From Pontibacter burrus (GTDB lineage Bacteria; Bacteroidota; Bacteroidia; Cytophagales; Hymenobacteraceae): DNA of 64,000 nt. Location: assembly GCF_010686685.1 (NCBI RefSeq), contig NZ_JAAGWD010000004.1:124001-188000 (forward strand), written 5' to 3'. Below the pieces are notes generated by a model that searched no databases, was not told the DNA's origin, and worked only from the letters and a program-made list of their open reading frames with translations. This document shows positions 1-11,200 of this stretch, piece by piece. Position 1 is the first letter of the stretch. Each line of letters opens with the position of its first letter. The translations under genes and the position numbers were made by a program.

Positions 1-3000
1 GGATGGGCTCACACAGGCTGTTGATGTACTGGTAACTGCTTCCAGTTGGTAAGTCTGGCTGTAACCCAGGATATCTGTTGTAAAGGAGATACCGGTTGCA
101 ACCACTGTTCCGCCCTCATACCAACGATAAATTAACCCCGGCTGTGGGTTTTTTACCCAAAGCGTGGCATTGTCGCCGGCACATATCACAGCATTATCTG
201 CATCTGGTGTAGCAGGCAATGGCGTTACCTGCACGGTTACCGCACCGCGCGATGTGCTGGCGCAGCCGCCTACCGATACGGCTTCTACATAAAACGTGGT
301 GGTCGCGTTAACAGCATTAATAGCATAGGTATTGCCTGTTGCCAGTAGTGTACCACCAGACGCTGCTGTGTACCAACGGTAAGTTAAAGTAGCAGCCGGA
401 TCTTTTACCGCTAGGGTAGCAGCTGAACCGGTGCAGATGGTGATGCTTTCAGCAATTGGTGTTGGCGGTAATGGTGTAACGGTAACTGCAACCTGCGATC
501 GTGGGCTTACGCATCCTGCGGTTGTTGCTGCTTCCAGGTAATAGATTCTGTCTGAAGTAAGGGTACCGGTACTGAAGGATGTGCCTGTTGCAATTGGTGA
601 GCCTCCCGTAGCAGAAGTATACCAGTTGTAAACCAGGTTTACATCTGGCGACTGTACAGTTAAGCTGGCTGCTGTTCCGGTACAAATAGTTACATCAGAA
701 GCAACCGGCGTTGTCGGGATCGGGCTTACCGTAACTATAACAGCCTTACGCGGACTGGTGCAGACAGGGCCTGTTACTGTGCTCGCTTCTACAAAGTATG
801 TAGTGCTGTTTGTTAATAATTCTGTTGTGTAGGTTGTTCCCGTTGTCAGAAGATCGCCGTTAACATTAAACCAGCGGTAAACCATTGTCGGGTCCGGGGA
901 AGTTACTGAAAGCGTTGTTCTCTGTCCGGCACAAATGGTTCTGTCCTGCGCCTGCGGCATAGCTGGCTGAGGCTTCACAGTTACAGTTATTGCCCTTCTG
1001 CTGCTTACACAACCTGCACTGCTTGTCGCATCCACATAATAAGTAGTGGTGGCCGTAAGTGCTTCCGTAGTTAAGGTTGGTCCAACTCCAATCGGGTTAA
1101 CTGCTGTTGCCGAACTATACCACTTATAAGTGAGTGTGGCATCCGGAGATGTTACACTTAATCTTACAGTTTCGCCGGCACAGATCGTGCTGTTGGCAAC
1201 AGCAGGCGTAATTGGTAACGGAGAAACCGTAACTTTTACTGCATTACTCACATGCTCCGGGCACGCCCCTGTTGCTGATTTTACTTTTCTGCGGAACCAG
1301 GTGCTTATAGTTAAAGAGCCCGGTGCATAAGATGCATTGTTCGCGCCTGCTATACTGGAGAAGTTAACACCGTCTTCGCTGCGCTCCCACTGGTAAGTGT
1401 AAGTGCCGCTGCCACCTGTTGGCGAGGTGCCCGTAAGGCTGGTCGCGGTTCCGCCACTGCAGATGGTCTGGTTGGCAGAAATGGTATTGTTGCCGATGTT
1501 TGGCGTAACAGTAACTATAACTGTTCTGCGGGATGGGCTGGTGCAGGCTGTACTGGTGTTAGCCACAGCTTCCACGAAGAACGTAGTACTGTTACCGAGT
1601 ATAGCAGTCGTAAAAGTAACTCCGGAAGAAAGTAGCGTACCGCCGGAATACCAGTTATAAGTAACTGTAGGGTCTGGGTTCTTTACAAACAGAACAGCTG
1701 CATCTCCGGCACAAATGGTCGTGTTATCAACTTCTGGCGTAGCTGGTAGCGGCGTTACGGTTACATAAACCTCTTTTCTGTCCGGACTGGTGCAGCCGCC
1801 TATAGTTGCAGCTTCCAGGTAATAGGTTGTGTTTGCTGATAGAATTCCGGTTGTATAGTTGGTGCCGGTCGCAAGTAAGGTGCCTTCTGTTTCTGCATCA
1901 TACCAACGATAAACCAGGTTGGCATCCGGCGAAAGCACTGCCAGGGATGCAGAGCTGCCAGCACAAATAGCAACGTTATCAGCCTCTGGTATAGCAGGTA
2001 GTGGCGTTACAGTCACTGTTACTGCGCCACGAGCCGTGCTCACGCAACCCGATTCTGAAATGGCCTCGATGTAATAGGTTTTGTTGGATGTAAGAATGCC
2101 TGTGTTATAAGTAGCGCCGGTTGCCAGTGCGCTACCACCGGTTGGCGTAGCGTACCACTTATAACTATAGTTGGCATCCGGAGAATTAACCTGCAGTATA
2201 GTTGCCGTGCCGGTACAAATGTTCTGGCTCTGAGCCGTAGGGGTAGCTGGCAGCGGGTTAACTGTTATTTTGACCGCATTGCTAACCGAAGGAGTGCAGT
2301 TGCCTGAGGCAATTACCGTTCTTCGGAACCACGTAGTTTTAGTCAGGGCACCAGGAGCATAATCTTTACCGGTTGCCCCTGCTATGTTCTGAAAAAGGCT
2401 GCCATCTTCCGAAGCTGCCCACTGGTAAGTAAAGCCACCACCACCGCCGGCTGGTAAGGAACCCTGCAGCGCGGCAGGTACAGTACCACTGCAGATAGCC
2501 TGGTCGGCAGTTAAGGTGTTGTTGGTGATAGCTGGTGTTACAGTTACTTCTACCGCAACTTTAGGACTGGCACAACCAGGCGATGCTTTGGTGACTGCTT
2601 CTACATAATAAGTAGCATTGGCAGTGAGCAACCCTGTGTTATAGTTGATGCCGGTTGCCAGTAAGGTATGGTTGCTGTCGTACCATCTGTAGAAAATTGT
2701 AGCGTCGGTCGGGTTAACGGCAAGCGTTGCGCTGTTGCCTTCGCATACGGTAACATTAGCTGCAGTAGGCGCAGGTGGAAGTGGTGTTACGGTTACCTGA
2801 ACTGAGCGGCGTGTAGAGTAGCAGCCCGAAGTAGCAGTAGCCTCTACATAATAGGTTTTGCTGGTAGTGAGGGCAACTGTTGTATAAGAAGTACCGGTTG
2901 CCAGTACTGTGCCTCCAACTTCCACATCGTACCAACTATAGGTAAAACCTGCATCCGGATTAGTAACCGTCATGGTTGCCGGAGAACCATAGCATATCAT

Positions 3001-4080
3001 CGGCTCTGCAATATCAATAGAGGCCGGCATTGGTGTTACTGAGATCAGGACGGTATTGCTGTAAGTGGCAGGGCAGGTGCTGGCTCCTTTTACCATTCTT
3101 CTGAACCAGGTAGTGGTTGTCATAGAAGTTGGCGCGTAATCTATAGCATTGGCACCCGGAATATCTGTAAAGGTAGTACCGTCGGTGCTGCGCTGCCATT
3201 GGTATATGTAAGCGCCGCCACCGCCTGCAGGCGTCGACCCGATTAGCGGATCTGGTTTGCCGCCTGTGCAAAGTGCCTGGTTGTTACCAATAGTGTTATT
3301 AGTGATTGGAGGAGTAGAGTTGGCTTTTACTTCTACCCGAACAGAGCTGAAGCAGTTGGTTTGAGCGGTAGTAGTAGCTTCAACAAAATACGATACAGGC
3401 CCTGTTACCGGGTTAGGTGTAACAAAGGTTGGCCCGGTGCCCAGCAGGGTAGTGCTGGTTGAAGTGGCATACCAGTTATAGATGGTGTTACCGTCGTTGT
3501 TGGACACAGTAAACGTAGCCCGGCTGCCATAACACACCAGCGCATCGGTAACTATAGGCATGGCTGGCATTGGGGTAACTGTTACTTTTACCGTGTTGGT
3601 CTCTTCGCCGCAACCTCCGTTGTAAGCAATTCTTTTAAACCAGGTAGTGACATATAGGGGTGGTGGCGTGTAGTCTTTGTCGGTAGCAGATGCAATAGGG
3701 CTGTAGCCGCTGTTAGGGCCTGTAGTACTTATCAGCCACTGGAAGGTCATGTTTTGTGGCGCATTACCTGTAATGGTTCTTGGCCTGGTGCCGGCGCATA
3801 TCTGCTGATCCCCGTTGAGTACGGTGGCATTACCATTGGTTAATGACGAAGTTATAGTTGCTGTCGTGCGCGGTGAAGTACAACCTGAAGCCGTTAATGC
3901 TTCTACATAAACTACGGTGTAAGATGCATTAGTTTTAGTATAGGAAGTACCCCAAACCAACAGGTTGCCATTGGTATCGTACCATTTGTAAAGCAGATTC
4001 GGGTCCGGGTTATTTACCCACAGGGTGGCGTTGCTGCCTGTACAAACAGCCATGCTCTCTACATTCGGGGCCTCCGGTAC
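1..4080 (-). repeat. Array of two classes of Ig-like coding repeats
   Basis: Tandem protein repeats inside the partial giant gene. Class A repeats (ICxG...YxWY...TTYYVEA) occur in runs of one to four and are separated by single class B repeats (QxICxG...YQW...TTWFRR). The class B units lie near 3840-3590, 3310-3030, 2530-2260 and 1495-1225. Copies are similar in protein but diverged in DNA, which points to old duplications rather than recent slippage. Confidence 0.75.
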
Positions 4081-4443
4081 TTTCTCTATCGTAATTATCT
4101 GCGATGCCGTCGCCGATTCTCCACAGGGTTTGGTAACAGTAACGGTAATGGTTTGCTCTCCTGGCGTCGGGAAGTTGATGTTAGGGTATGCAGCGGTAGC
4201 AACTTCGGTTCCGTTCAGGCGCCAGCTATATTTCAGGTCGGCTACGGCTCCTCCGTTGGCCGTATATACCGGCTGATGCCTTGGGTTAGTAGCACTGAAC
4301 GAAATAGTGGTAGGCCCGCAATAAAAATGGTTGCCAGGCAGCGTAACAGCAGGTGCCTGACAACTCTGCCCTTGTGCAATTGCAGCTGTTGGTCCGTAAC
4401 TATAAAAAAAGAAAATAAACAGCAGCGGTAAAAGTATTCTCAT
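1..4443 (-). CDS. Giant secreted Ig-like repeat protein, C-terminus beyond the window (partial)
   Basis: The frame starts at ATG 4443 and stays open for 1,481 codons to the left edge, so the C-terminus is missing. A signal peptide (about residues 1-23, hydrophobic core ending in AIAQ) is followed by a PKD-like domain and then some 15 or more Ig-like repeats of about 80-95 residues. Most are of the type with ICxG, YxWY and TTYYVEA, ending in a V-T-V-T-P-L-P linker; four are a second type containing GNNT/NNT, QWxxS, TTWFRR and SNxV. These resemble the Ig-like repeats of Bacteroidota gliding and adhesion proteins. A T9SS sorting domain is expected at the unseen C-terminus, which is inference. 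The probable role is a surface-exposed or secreted adhesin; no enzymatic motif is visible. Confidence 0.85.
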   Translation of the reverse strand, partial: MRILLPLLFIFFFYSYGPTAAIAQGQSCQAPAVTLPGNHFYCGPTTISFSATNPRHQPVYTANGGAVADLKYSWRLNGTEVATAAYPNINFPTPGEQTITVTVTKPCGESATASQIITIEKVPEAPNVESMAVCTGSNATLWVNNPDPNLLYKWYDTNGNLLVWGTSYTKTNASYTVVYVEALTASGCTSPRTTATITSSLTNGNATVLNGDQQICAGTRPRTITGNAPQNMTFQWLISTTGPNSGYSPIASATDKDYTPPPLYVTTWFKRIAYNGGCGEETNTVKVTVTPMPAMPIVTDALVCYGSRATFTVSNNDGNTIYNWYATSTSTTLLGTGPTFVTPNPVTGPVSYFVEATTTAQTNCFSSVRVEVKANSTPPITNNTIGNNQALCTGGKPDPLIGSTPAGGGGAYIYQWQRSTDGTTFTDIPGANAIDYAPTSMTTTTWFRRMVKGASTCPATYSNTVLISVTPMPASIDIAEPMICYGSPATMTVTNPDAGFTYSWYDVEVGGTVLATGTSYTTVALTTSKTYYVEATATSGCYSTRRSVQVTVTPLPPAPTAANVTVCEGNSATLAVNPTDATIFYRWYDSNHTLLATGINYNTGLLTANATYYVEAVTKASPGCASPKVAVEVTVTPAITNNTLTADQAICSGTVPAALQGSLPAGGGGGFTYQWAASEDGSLFQNIAGATGKDYAPGALTKTTWFRRTVIASGNCTPSVSNAVKITVNPLPATPTAQSQNICTGTATILQVNSPDANYSYKWYATPTGGSALATGATYNTGILTSNKTYYIEAISESGCVSTARGAVTVTVTPLPAIPEADNVAICAGSSASLAVLSPDANLVYRWYDAETEGTLLATGTNYTTGILSANTTYYLEAATIGGCTSPDRKEVYVTVTPLPATPEVDNTTICAGDAAVLFVKNPDPTVTYNWYSGGTLLSSGVTFTTAILGNSTTFFVEAVANTSTACTSPSRRTVIVTVTPNIGNNTISANQTICSGGTATSLTGTSPTGGSGTYTYQWERSEDGVNFSSIAGANNASYAPGSLTISTWFRRKVKSATGACPEHVSNAVKVTVSPLPITPAVANSTICAGETVRLSVTSPDATLTYKWYSSATAVNPIGVGPTLTTEALTATTTYYVDATSSAGCVSSRRAITVTVKPQPAMPQAQDRTICAGQRTTLSVTSPDPTMVYRWFNVNGDLLTTGTTYTTELLTNSTTYFVEASTVTGPVCTSPRKAVIVTVSPIPTTPVASDVTICTGTAASLTVQSPDVNLVYNWYTSATGGSPIATGTSFSTGTLTSDRIYYLEAATTAGCVSPRSQVAVTVTPLPPTPIAESITICTGSAATLAVKDPAATLTYRWYTAASGGTLLATGNTYAINAVNATTTFYVEAVSVGGCASTSRGAVTVQVTPLPATPDADNAVICAGDNATLWVKNPQPGLIYRWYEGGTVVATGISFTTDILGYSQTYQLEAVTSTSTACVSPS

Positions 4444-4825
4444 AAGCAAAAAGTAAAAACGGAAGATCTTATATCACGGTAGTTTTGAAATTGCACTATA
4501 TAAACTTAAAGTATAGGATGTACTGTTAAATGTTATGCTATATATTCTTATAAACTAATTTGTGTATTACTGATAGTAGTAAAGGTAAAACAGAAGGCAA
4601 TATTACTAAAATATGTTCTTTGGCAAAGCAGTAAGATTTTTGTATGCTATTGATAATTAATAAATAACATAATTGTAATAGAGTTATTGGTAAATTAAAA
4701 GGAATAAAAATGTGGTTTTGTAATTATAACTATATTTATAATTAGTTTAATGAGTGGCAGAGTGCGGTAATTGTATCGTTATTCGGCTGGAGTAGTATAG
4801 GAATAGAACTTAGATAATGTGAAAT
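4444..4825. other. AT-rich intergenic region
   Basis: About 380 bases of strongly AT-rich DNA between the start of the giant repeat gene and the terminator of the upstream peptidase gene. It must hold the promoter of the giant gene, but no clear TTTG-N19-21-TAnnTTTG pair was found. No ORF or RNA gene is recognisable. Confidence 0.5.
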
Positions 4826-4858
4826 AAAAAAAGCCCGGACCAAAGTCCGGGCTTTTTT
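4826..4858 (-). terminator. Rho-independent terminator of the M14 peptidase gene
   Basis: Perfect stem GCCCGGAC/GTCCGGGC with a CAAA loop, flanked by A7 on one side and T6 on the other. It lies about 20 bases past the stop of the minus-strand gene starting at 7446. The flanking runs make it potentially bidirectional. Confidence 0.9.
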
Positions 4859-4878
4859 AACAGGTTATAGTTATATTT

Positions 4879-7446
4879 TTATTCTGCGCGGGCAGATCCG
4901 CTGCTGATGATATTGCCAAAGAATATGCCGTTCAGGAACAGTTTGTTAGTGCCGTACCAGAATGCTCTGAAGTTAGGGTTATCTGGCATAGCGATGACAC
5001 GACCAGCACCTATAGCTGTTACCGCTACAGCTGCTGAATTTTTGGCCTGTTCCAGGTTCTGTTTCGAGATATAGCCTGCCATCAGCGGCTTGCTGGTGTA
5101 TATTACCGGGTTTGCATACGGGTTTTTAGATGGCTCCACAAACAGCGTATTGCTGCGGAAGATTGGTAGCTGGTTGTCAGTGTAGCCATACGCCAGTGGG
5201 TGCGTGAGATCAAGTGTGGTTTCGAAAATGGCACCGCCTATTACCTGGGCACCTGTTTCGCTGCTCAGTTCGGTGTAAGGTCTTCTGGTGCGGGCCTGGT
5301 TGTCTTTGTTCTCTTTGAACGTTATAGTACTAATGCCATTTGAGGCCAGCCATTTAATAGCTTCGCCCATGCCAATCACCGTGCCGCCCTGATGTACCCA
5401 GGTACGCAGTTTATCTTTTGATATGCTGTTGTAAGAGCCATCTGCCATTACCAGCACATTGTAGCGATCCAGGTTGGCGCGGTTAAACTGGTCAGTTGTA
5501 ATCAGGGTAGTCTGAATATCGAAGCGGTTATCGAGCAGGTGCCAAGCTTCGCCGGCATCGTTGCTGTTTACGCCATTGCCGGTAAGTAACATAATGCTAG
5601 GTTTACGCAGGTTCTGCATCATCGGGCTGCCCAGTTTAATCCCTTCCGTGGTAAGGCCGGTTTCCATGGCCACTATCTCAATGCCGTTGGTAGTAGCTAC
5701 ATCCTGTAATAAGGTATAAAGATCTGCTGATGAAACAGGCTGCCCTGCTACAGGTATCAGTATAGTGCCATAGTTAAAGGTTCTGCCGTTTCCTGCAAAG
5801 GTGTTGGTCGCCACTTTTGCCTGTATGCCTTTGTTGAATAAGATGTTGAGGGCGCGCGGAGCGTAGTAATCTTTCCACTCAAAAGCGTAAGCATAGGTGC
5901 TTTGCCCGCCTGTTACTTTGCCGGTTGGTAATTGTGGGTTTGTTACCAGCTCGCCGAGTTGTGCAGGTTTATAGTTCTTGCTTGTCAGGGCATCATATTC
6001 CAGATCAAAAGCCAGCGGGAAGGTCCAGGCAGAGATGTCGTAGAACAGGCTGTCCTGAAACGTGGTGCGCTTCTCAAACATGGCCTCTATCAGTTTATAT
6101 TGCGGCTGCTCCAGTGGAACTATAAATGCATTTTGTGGCGAATAAGTGCGGTTGCCTGTTTTTATAGTTTCTTTCGGTCTGTAAATAGAAATCTGGTGCT
6201 GACGAATAATATCTGCCAGATGGTAAGCACGCGCAGGATCTGTTTCTGAGCCGAAAATGTAAGCCTTGTTAGTTGCCTTTTTAGATTCGTTCAGTGCCTG
6301 CTTATAGAAGTCGCGCTGGTGTGCCAGTAACTTCTCACGCATGCTATGGGCTGCTTCCAGAGTCGAAAGTGTGGTAACAAATTGGTTACGGATGGTGAAC
6401 GGGAAGGTAAGTACGCCATTTACGCTTTCCTGCGCATGACCACGCGAGCTAGCCTGCTCGAACAGAATACCTACTGCACCATGAATGTCCGGATACGTAG
6501 AACCTTTGCCATAGTAAAAGTCGTCGAAGCTTTCTTCTGTATAGTACAGCGAGCCGATCTTGTCCAGCGCCTTTGCGTGGTAGTTGCCTATTTCGCGGGT
6601 TAATTTATAGTTGGTTTCCGGAGTGAGTGGGTGGTTGCGGCTTGGTATGCCCGGCTGGAAAAAGAAAGTGGAATTGGTGCCCATCTCGTGGTGGTCGGTA
6701 AGCAGGTTTGGTTTCCACTCATGGAAGCTGGCAAGTCTGCCCTTCGATTCAGGATGTTGTAGCGGGAGCCAGTCGCGGTTAAGGTCGAACCAGTAGTGGT
6801 TGGTGCGGCCACGCGGCCATACTTCGTTAAACTCGGAGCTGTTAGGGTCGGTAACCAGGTTTTTGCCACGGTTGGTATTTACCCAGCTTGCAAAACGGTT
6901 CAGACCGTCAGGGTTTATAGACGGATCAACAAGTATGATAGATTCCTGCAGCAACTTGTCGATTTCAGGCCCTTCGGCGGCAGCTAAATGGTAAACTGCC
7001 AGTAAAGCGGCATTGCTGCCACTTGGCTCATTGCCATGCACACTATAGCCCATCCAAACCACTACCGGCATTTTGCTGATGTCCAGCTTCGCAGATGCAG
7101 CTGGGTCGGTAAGCTGCTTATGCTGTGCCTTCAGCTGGTTAATGTTCTTGTGATTTTCCGGCGATGTGATGGTGAGTAGGTAAAGTGGACGGTTTTCGTG
7201 TGTGCGGCCATACTCTGCCAAGGTGATTCTGTCTGATGCCTGAGCCATGTGGCGCATGTACATTACAAGCTGGTCGTGGCTTACGTGCCATTCGCCCACT
7301 TCGTAGCCCAGCACCTGCTGCGGTGTCGGAATGTTCTTGTTATAGCTTACGTCCTTTGGCAGATAGTAAGTGAGGGTGGTCTGTGCCTGTGCCCACTGCG
7401 TGCATAAGAATAGTGCTGTAACAACTATAGCGTACAGTTTCTTCAT
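4879..7446 (-). CDS. Secreted M14-family zinc carboxypeptidase-like protein
   Basis: 855 residues. A signal peptide of about 21 residues ends in AQAQ. The N-terminal half has the M14 metallopeptidase layout: HGNEPSG supplies the H and E zinc ligands, then NPDG and FDLNRDW, a DHHEMG segment for the third zinc ligand, and FEQASSRG with the probable catalytic Glu. The C-terminal half looks like a class I glutamine amidotransferase-like fold, common in this Bacteroidota subfamily. It probably trims peptides outside the cytoplasm. A paralogue of the same architecture lies at 17496-20051; the pair brackets the giant Ig-repeat gene. A strong terminator follows. Substrate unknown. Confidence 0.88.
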   Translation of the reverse strand: MKKLYAIVVTALFLCTQWAQAQTTLTYYLPKDVSYNKNIPTPQQVLGYEVGEWHVSHDQLVMYMRHMAQASDRITLAEYGRTHENRPLYLLTITSPENHKNINQLKAQHKQLTDPAASAKLDISKMPVVVWMGYSVHGNEPSGSNAALLAVYHLAAAEGPEIDKLLQESIILVDPSINPDGLNRFASWVNTNRGKNLVTDPNSSEFNEVWPRGRTNHYWFDLNRDWLPLQHPESKGRLASFHEWKPNLLTDHHEMGTNSTFFFQPGIPSRNHPLTPETNYKLTREIGNYHAKALDKIGSLYYTEESFDDFYYGKGSTYPDIHGAVGILFEQASSRGHAQESVNGVLTFPFTIRNQFVTTLSTLEAAHSMREKLLAHQRDFYKQALNESKKATNKAYIFGSETDPARAYHLADIIRQHQISIYRPKETIKTGNRTYSPQNAFIVPLEQPQYKLIEAMFEKRTTFQDSLFYDISAWTFPLAFDLEYDALTSKNYKPAQLGELVTNPQLPTGKVTGGQSTYAYAFEWKDYYAPRALNILFNKGIQAKVATNTFAGNGRTFNYGTILIPVAGQPVSSADLYTLLQDVATTNGIEIVAMETGLTTEGIKLGSPMMQNLRKPSIMLLTGNGVNSNDAGEAWHLLDNRFDIQTTLITTDQFNRANLDRYNVLVMADGSYNSISKDKLRTWVHQGGTVIGMGEAIKWLASNGISTITFKENKDNQARTRRPYTELSSETGAQVIGGAIFETTLDLTHPLAYGYTDNQLPIFRSNTLFVEPSKNPYANPVIYTSKPLMAGYISKQNLEQAKNSAAVAVTAIGAGRVIAMPDNPNFRAFWYGTNKLFLNGIFFGNIISSGSARAE

Positions 7447-8230
7447 AGATTAATTAAAGTATTTAGTTATAGTAAGTTGTAAATGCAATTTGCTGTTTTA
7501 TAGTGCCTTTTGCAAATAGTTAAGCCCTAGAAATGGTGGTGAATACAATGAATTTATAGAGTTGCCGATATGCTGTTTTTCGGCTTTACAGATTGTATGG
7601 TTTTATGCTGCCAGTAGCCCGTAAAGTAACTACACCTTTCAGTTATAAGCCCTTACTATTTTAGATTGAAGCTATAGTTAGCGCCTCATTAGCCTCGTGT
7701 TTGCTTCCTGTTGTAGTTTTCTTATTATCAAGCTTCTTGCTCTCTTTCTAATTGTACATCTATAGTTCTGTTTTAGCAAAATGTATAATTGTACTCAAAT
7801 TATACATATATGAAAAGTCATATATGTATATATAGTTCAATATAATTTAATTTAAACGTATGTTTTGTTAGATGTGTATTGAAAAAGTTATAGATAAATG
7901 CAACATATATCAATTTTACCTGTACTATATGGATAAAATATTGAACAAAATATAACAAAGATATATGGTGAATTTATACTTTATTGTTTTTGTGCAAATA
8001 TGCAGGTATGTGTGCTGCCATTGCAGGGATAACATCTTGCGTCCACCAGATAAGTCTTAAATATAAATTTTTCGGACTATAGTTACCAGCTATAGTTCAG
8101 TGGAAAGCCACCTTTTTTAAGGTGGCTGGCCTTGTATTGCCTTATTGCTACCACACCGCCTCAGCCCTAACCCGGGAGCAACACCCAACACAGACCCAAA
8201 TCGCTTTAATCCCCAAAAGTTTTTAACCTC
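7447..8230. other. Long AT-rich divergent intergenic region
   Basis: About 780 bases between divergent genes, the M14 peptidase (minus) and the giant T9SS cargo (plus). The middle (about 7750-8000) is extremely AT-rich with many TATA stretches. Four CTATAG motifs occur (near 7665, 7763, 8077 and 8090), and a 9-bp hairpin sits at 8106-8127. The last 80 bases before the ATG are C-rich and lack a Shine-Dalgarno sequence, as is usual in Bacteroidota. No ORF or known RNA was recognised. Confidence 0.5.
8106..8127 (+). other. Perfect hairpin in the leader of the giant repeat gene
   Basis: AGCCACCTT and AAGGTGGCT form a perfect 9-bp stem with a TTTT loop, about 100 bases upstream of the start at 8231. 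No T-run follows on either strand, so it is not a standard terminator. It may be a 5'-UTR structure or a protein-binding site. Confidence 0.45.
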
Positions 8231-11200
8231 ATGAGAAAGAATTTTACAAACCTGATCAGCTGGCCGGGCATGAGCCGGCAAAAGTTAATTTCGCTTCTTA
8301 CTTTTCATTTGCTGCTGGCATTATTGCTTATAGGGCAACAGGTTTCTGCACAGACCACCGAGCCGTTTAGAGATGATTTTAGTAATACCTCAAAGACAAC
8401 AACAGGCCCCATAGGTAGAGGAAGCATAACCATTACTGCCGGAGAGTTAAGAGTATCTGGTAGTGGGAGTGGTCCTCAGACCAGTAGAGGTTTTGATGTT
8501 TATGCAGGTACAGCAAATTCTTATACCTTTTATCCCGGAATTACTTACACAATTTCGATTGATGCAAGGAAGGTCAATACATTTGAATTAAACGGTAACT
8601 TAGAATTTACTTATGGCACAACTTCAGCGATTGCTAGAAGTGGTTCAGCAGTAGTAATTGGGAGTGCTTTAATTTCTCAAACTGCAAATAATACTTTCAC
8701 TTCAACTTTTGAGGTAACGGCGCAGCAAAGCCTTTTTATAGGTTTGCACTTATTTAGTGGACAAAATGCGAGCCAATTAGTCTTAGATAATTTTGTCATT
8801 ACTGCCGCTTGCATCAATCTCGCTCCTCCAACTGTAACAAACACAACTGTTACTAGATGCGACACAGGTCCTATAACTTTATCTAGCACTGTAGTTGGAG
8901 AAAATAATCCATCTGCAGGGGCAACCAATAGATGGTACTCAGCTGCAACTGGTGGAATTGTGCTTGCAACTGGTGCAAACTATACAAGAAATTTAACTGA
9001 TAATAACCCTATTACAGTTTATGTGGGAAGTTATAATACATTAACGGGCTGTGAGAGCTCAGTAAGAGTAGCTGTGACAGCTAGAGCAATTCAAACACCA
9101 ACAGCAACTGTTATTCCCACAACTCCTGCACCAGTCTGTCAAGGACAATCAGTAGTACTGACTGCAACGGATGCTCCAGCTGGGCAAACGTATGCTTACC
9201 AATGGCGAAATAATGGCACTGATATACTTAATGCTACTGGCAGGACTTACACAGCTAATGTAACCGGAAGCTATTCAGTTATAATTACTAATACTACAGG
9301 CGGGGCAAACTGTCCAAGTGCCCCATCTGCAGCTGTACCAGTTACTGTTACTACACCTCCAACAGTGTCGGTCGTAGCATCGCAGCCTAATATTTGTGCT
9401 GGGCAATCAACTACATTAACAGCAAGCGGAGCTACAAGCTATACCTGGTCTCCAGCTACTGGGTTGAGTAATACAACAGGTGCAACAGTAACAGCAAACC
9501 CAACTACAACAACTACCTATACAGTAACTGCTGTATCAGGTGGTTGTACAGTAACATCTCAGGTAACAGTAAACGTAAACCCACGGCCATCAGTACCTTC
9601 AGTTAGCGGTACAGCTACATTGATATGTGAATCAGGATCAACGGTACTAACTGTTACAGGTGCACCTGCAGGCGGCGGTTATCAGTGGTATACAGGTCCA
9701 ACAGGAAATAACGCCATTACAGGCGCAACTGGTTCAAGCTATACTACCCCGAATATTAGTACAACTACTAGATACTATGTTGCGACAGTAAGCCCGCAGG
9801 GCTGCGAAAGCGCTACCAGAACAGAAGTGATTGCAAGGGTAGTGCCAAGGCCGGTAGCAACTATAACACCGGCAGGCCCTGTAAGTGTTTGTGCCGGAAC
9901 CCCAGCTACTCTAACTGCACCATCACCACCAACCGGAAAAACTTATTCTTACCAGTGGTACAGAAATGGCGAAGCTATAAGTAATGCTACAAGTATATCT
10001 TACAGTACAACTGAAGCGGGTTCTTATCAATTAGTTATCACAGACCCAGCTGAGAACTGCCCAAGTAATCTTTCTACACCTGTTACAGTTCGGATAAATG
10101 CGTTGCCAGATGCCCCCTCTACTACATCCGAAGCACGTTGTGGTAGCGGTACTATAACATTAACTGCGAGTGGTGCGCCTTCTGGTGGTAGTTATCGCTG
10201 GTATACTGCTTCATCAGGTGGCAGCGCGATTTCAGGACAAACAGATGGTACATATTCCCCATCACTAAGTGCTAATACTACTTTTTATGTGAGTACTGTA
10301 AGTGCTGAAGGCTGTGAGAGTGCAACCAGAACTCCGGTTACGGCAACAATCAACACTATTCCGCTGGTAAGTATCTCTGCTGCAACAGCAACCTCATTTT
10401 GTAATGGTTCTTCTGTAGTATTAAGCTCCAGCGTAGCACCAGCCACACCAGCAAATGGAGGAAGTTATTCATATCAATGGTATGAGCAGACTGGAGGTGA
10501 GATTGCCGGTGCAAACCAGAGCACTTTTACAGCAAATGCTTCAGGGAGGTATTTTTTAGTTGTAACTAACTCTAGTGGCACTTGCCAGAGTGTTAACTCT
10601 AACTTTATTACCGTTACAGTTAACCCAATACCGGCTACCCCTGTTGTAAATGGCCCTTTTGAGCGATGTGGTAACGGTACCGTTACCCTATCTGGAACTG
10701 CAGGAGCGAATGGCAATACGCTGCGTTGGTACAGTGCGGAAAGCGGGGGTAGTATATTAAGAGAAGGGCTAACATTTACAACTCCAGTACTTAATGCTGA
10801 TACAGAATATTATGTATCTACCTATAATACTACAACCCGGTGTGAGAGTGATCGGATACTTGTGAATGTAATTGTGAAGCCTCTGCCTGATGTTACCATT
10901 ACACCAACTGGCCCAACAAGCTTCTGTATAGGCAATTCGGTACTGTTGGTTGCAGTAGATAACGAAGCTTATAGTTATCAATGGTATAAGGGTATCCCTA
11001 ATGGAGTAAATTCACCTATTACAGGGGCAACAGGAAGTACCTATGAAGTAGAAGAGGTTGGTACAAATAATTTCTATGCAGTAATAACCAGAGACGGTTG
11101 CTCGGTGGCATCCAATGTAATTGCTGTTACAGTAAGTGAGAGACCAAACAGTGCTGCTATATCTATAGTTGGAGCTACTACTTTTTGTAATACTGGAAGT

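Noticed and set aside
4153..4431. Plus-strand frames over the start of the left giant gene
   Set aside because: They oppose the signal peptide and first domain of the giant minus-strand gene and show no family features.
7447..8230. Possible RNA gene or riboswitch in the long AT-rich gap
   Set aside because: Apart from one short hairpin no conserved RNA motif or tRNA-like arm could be recognised.
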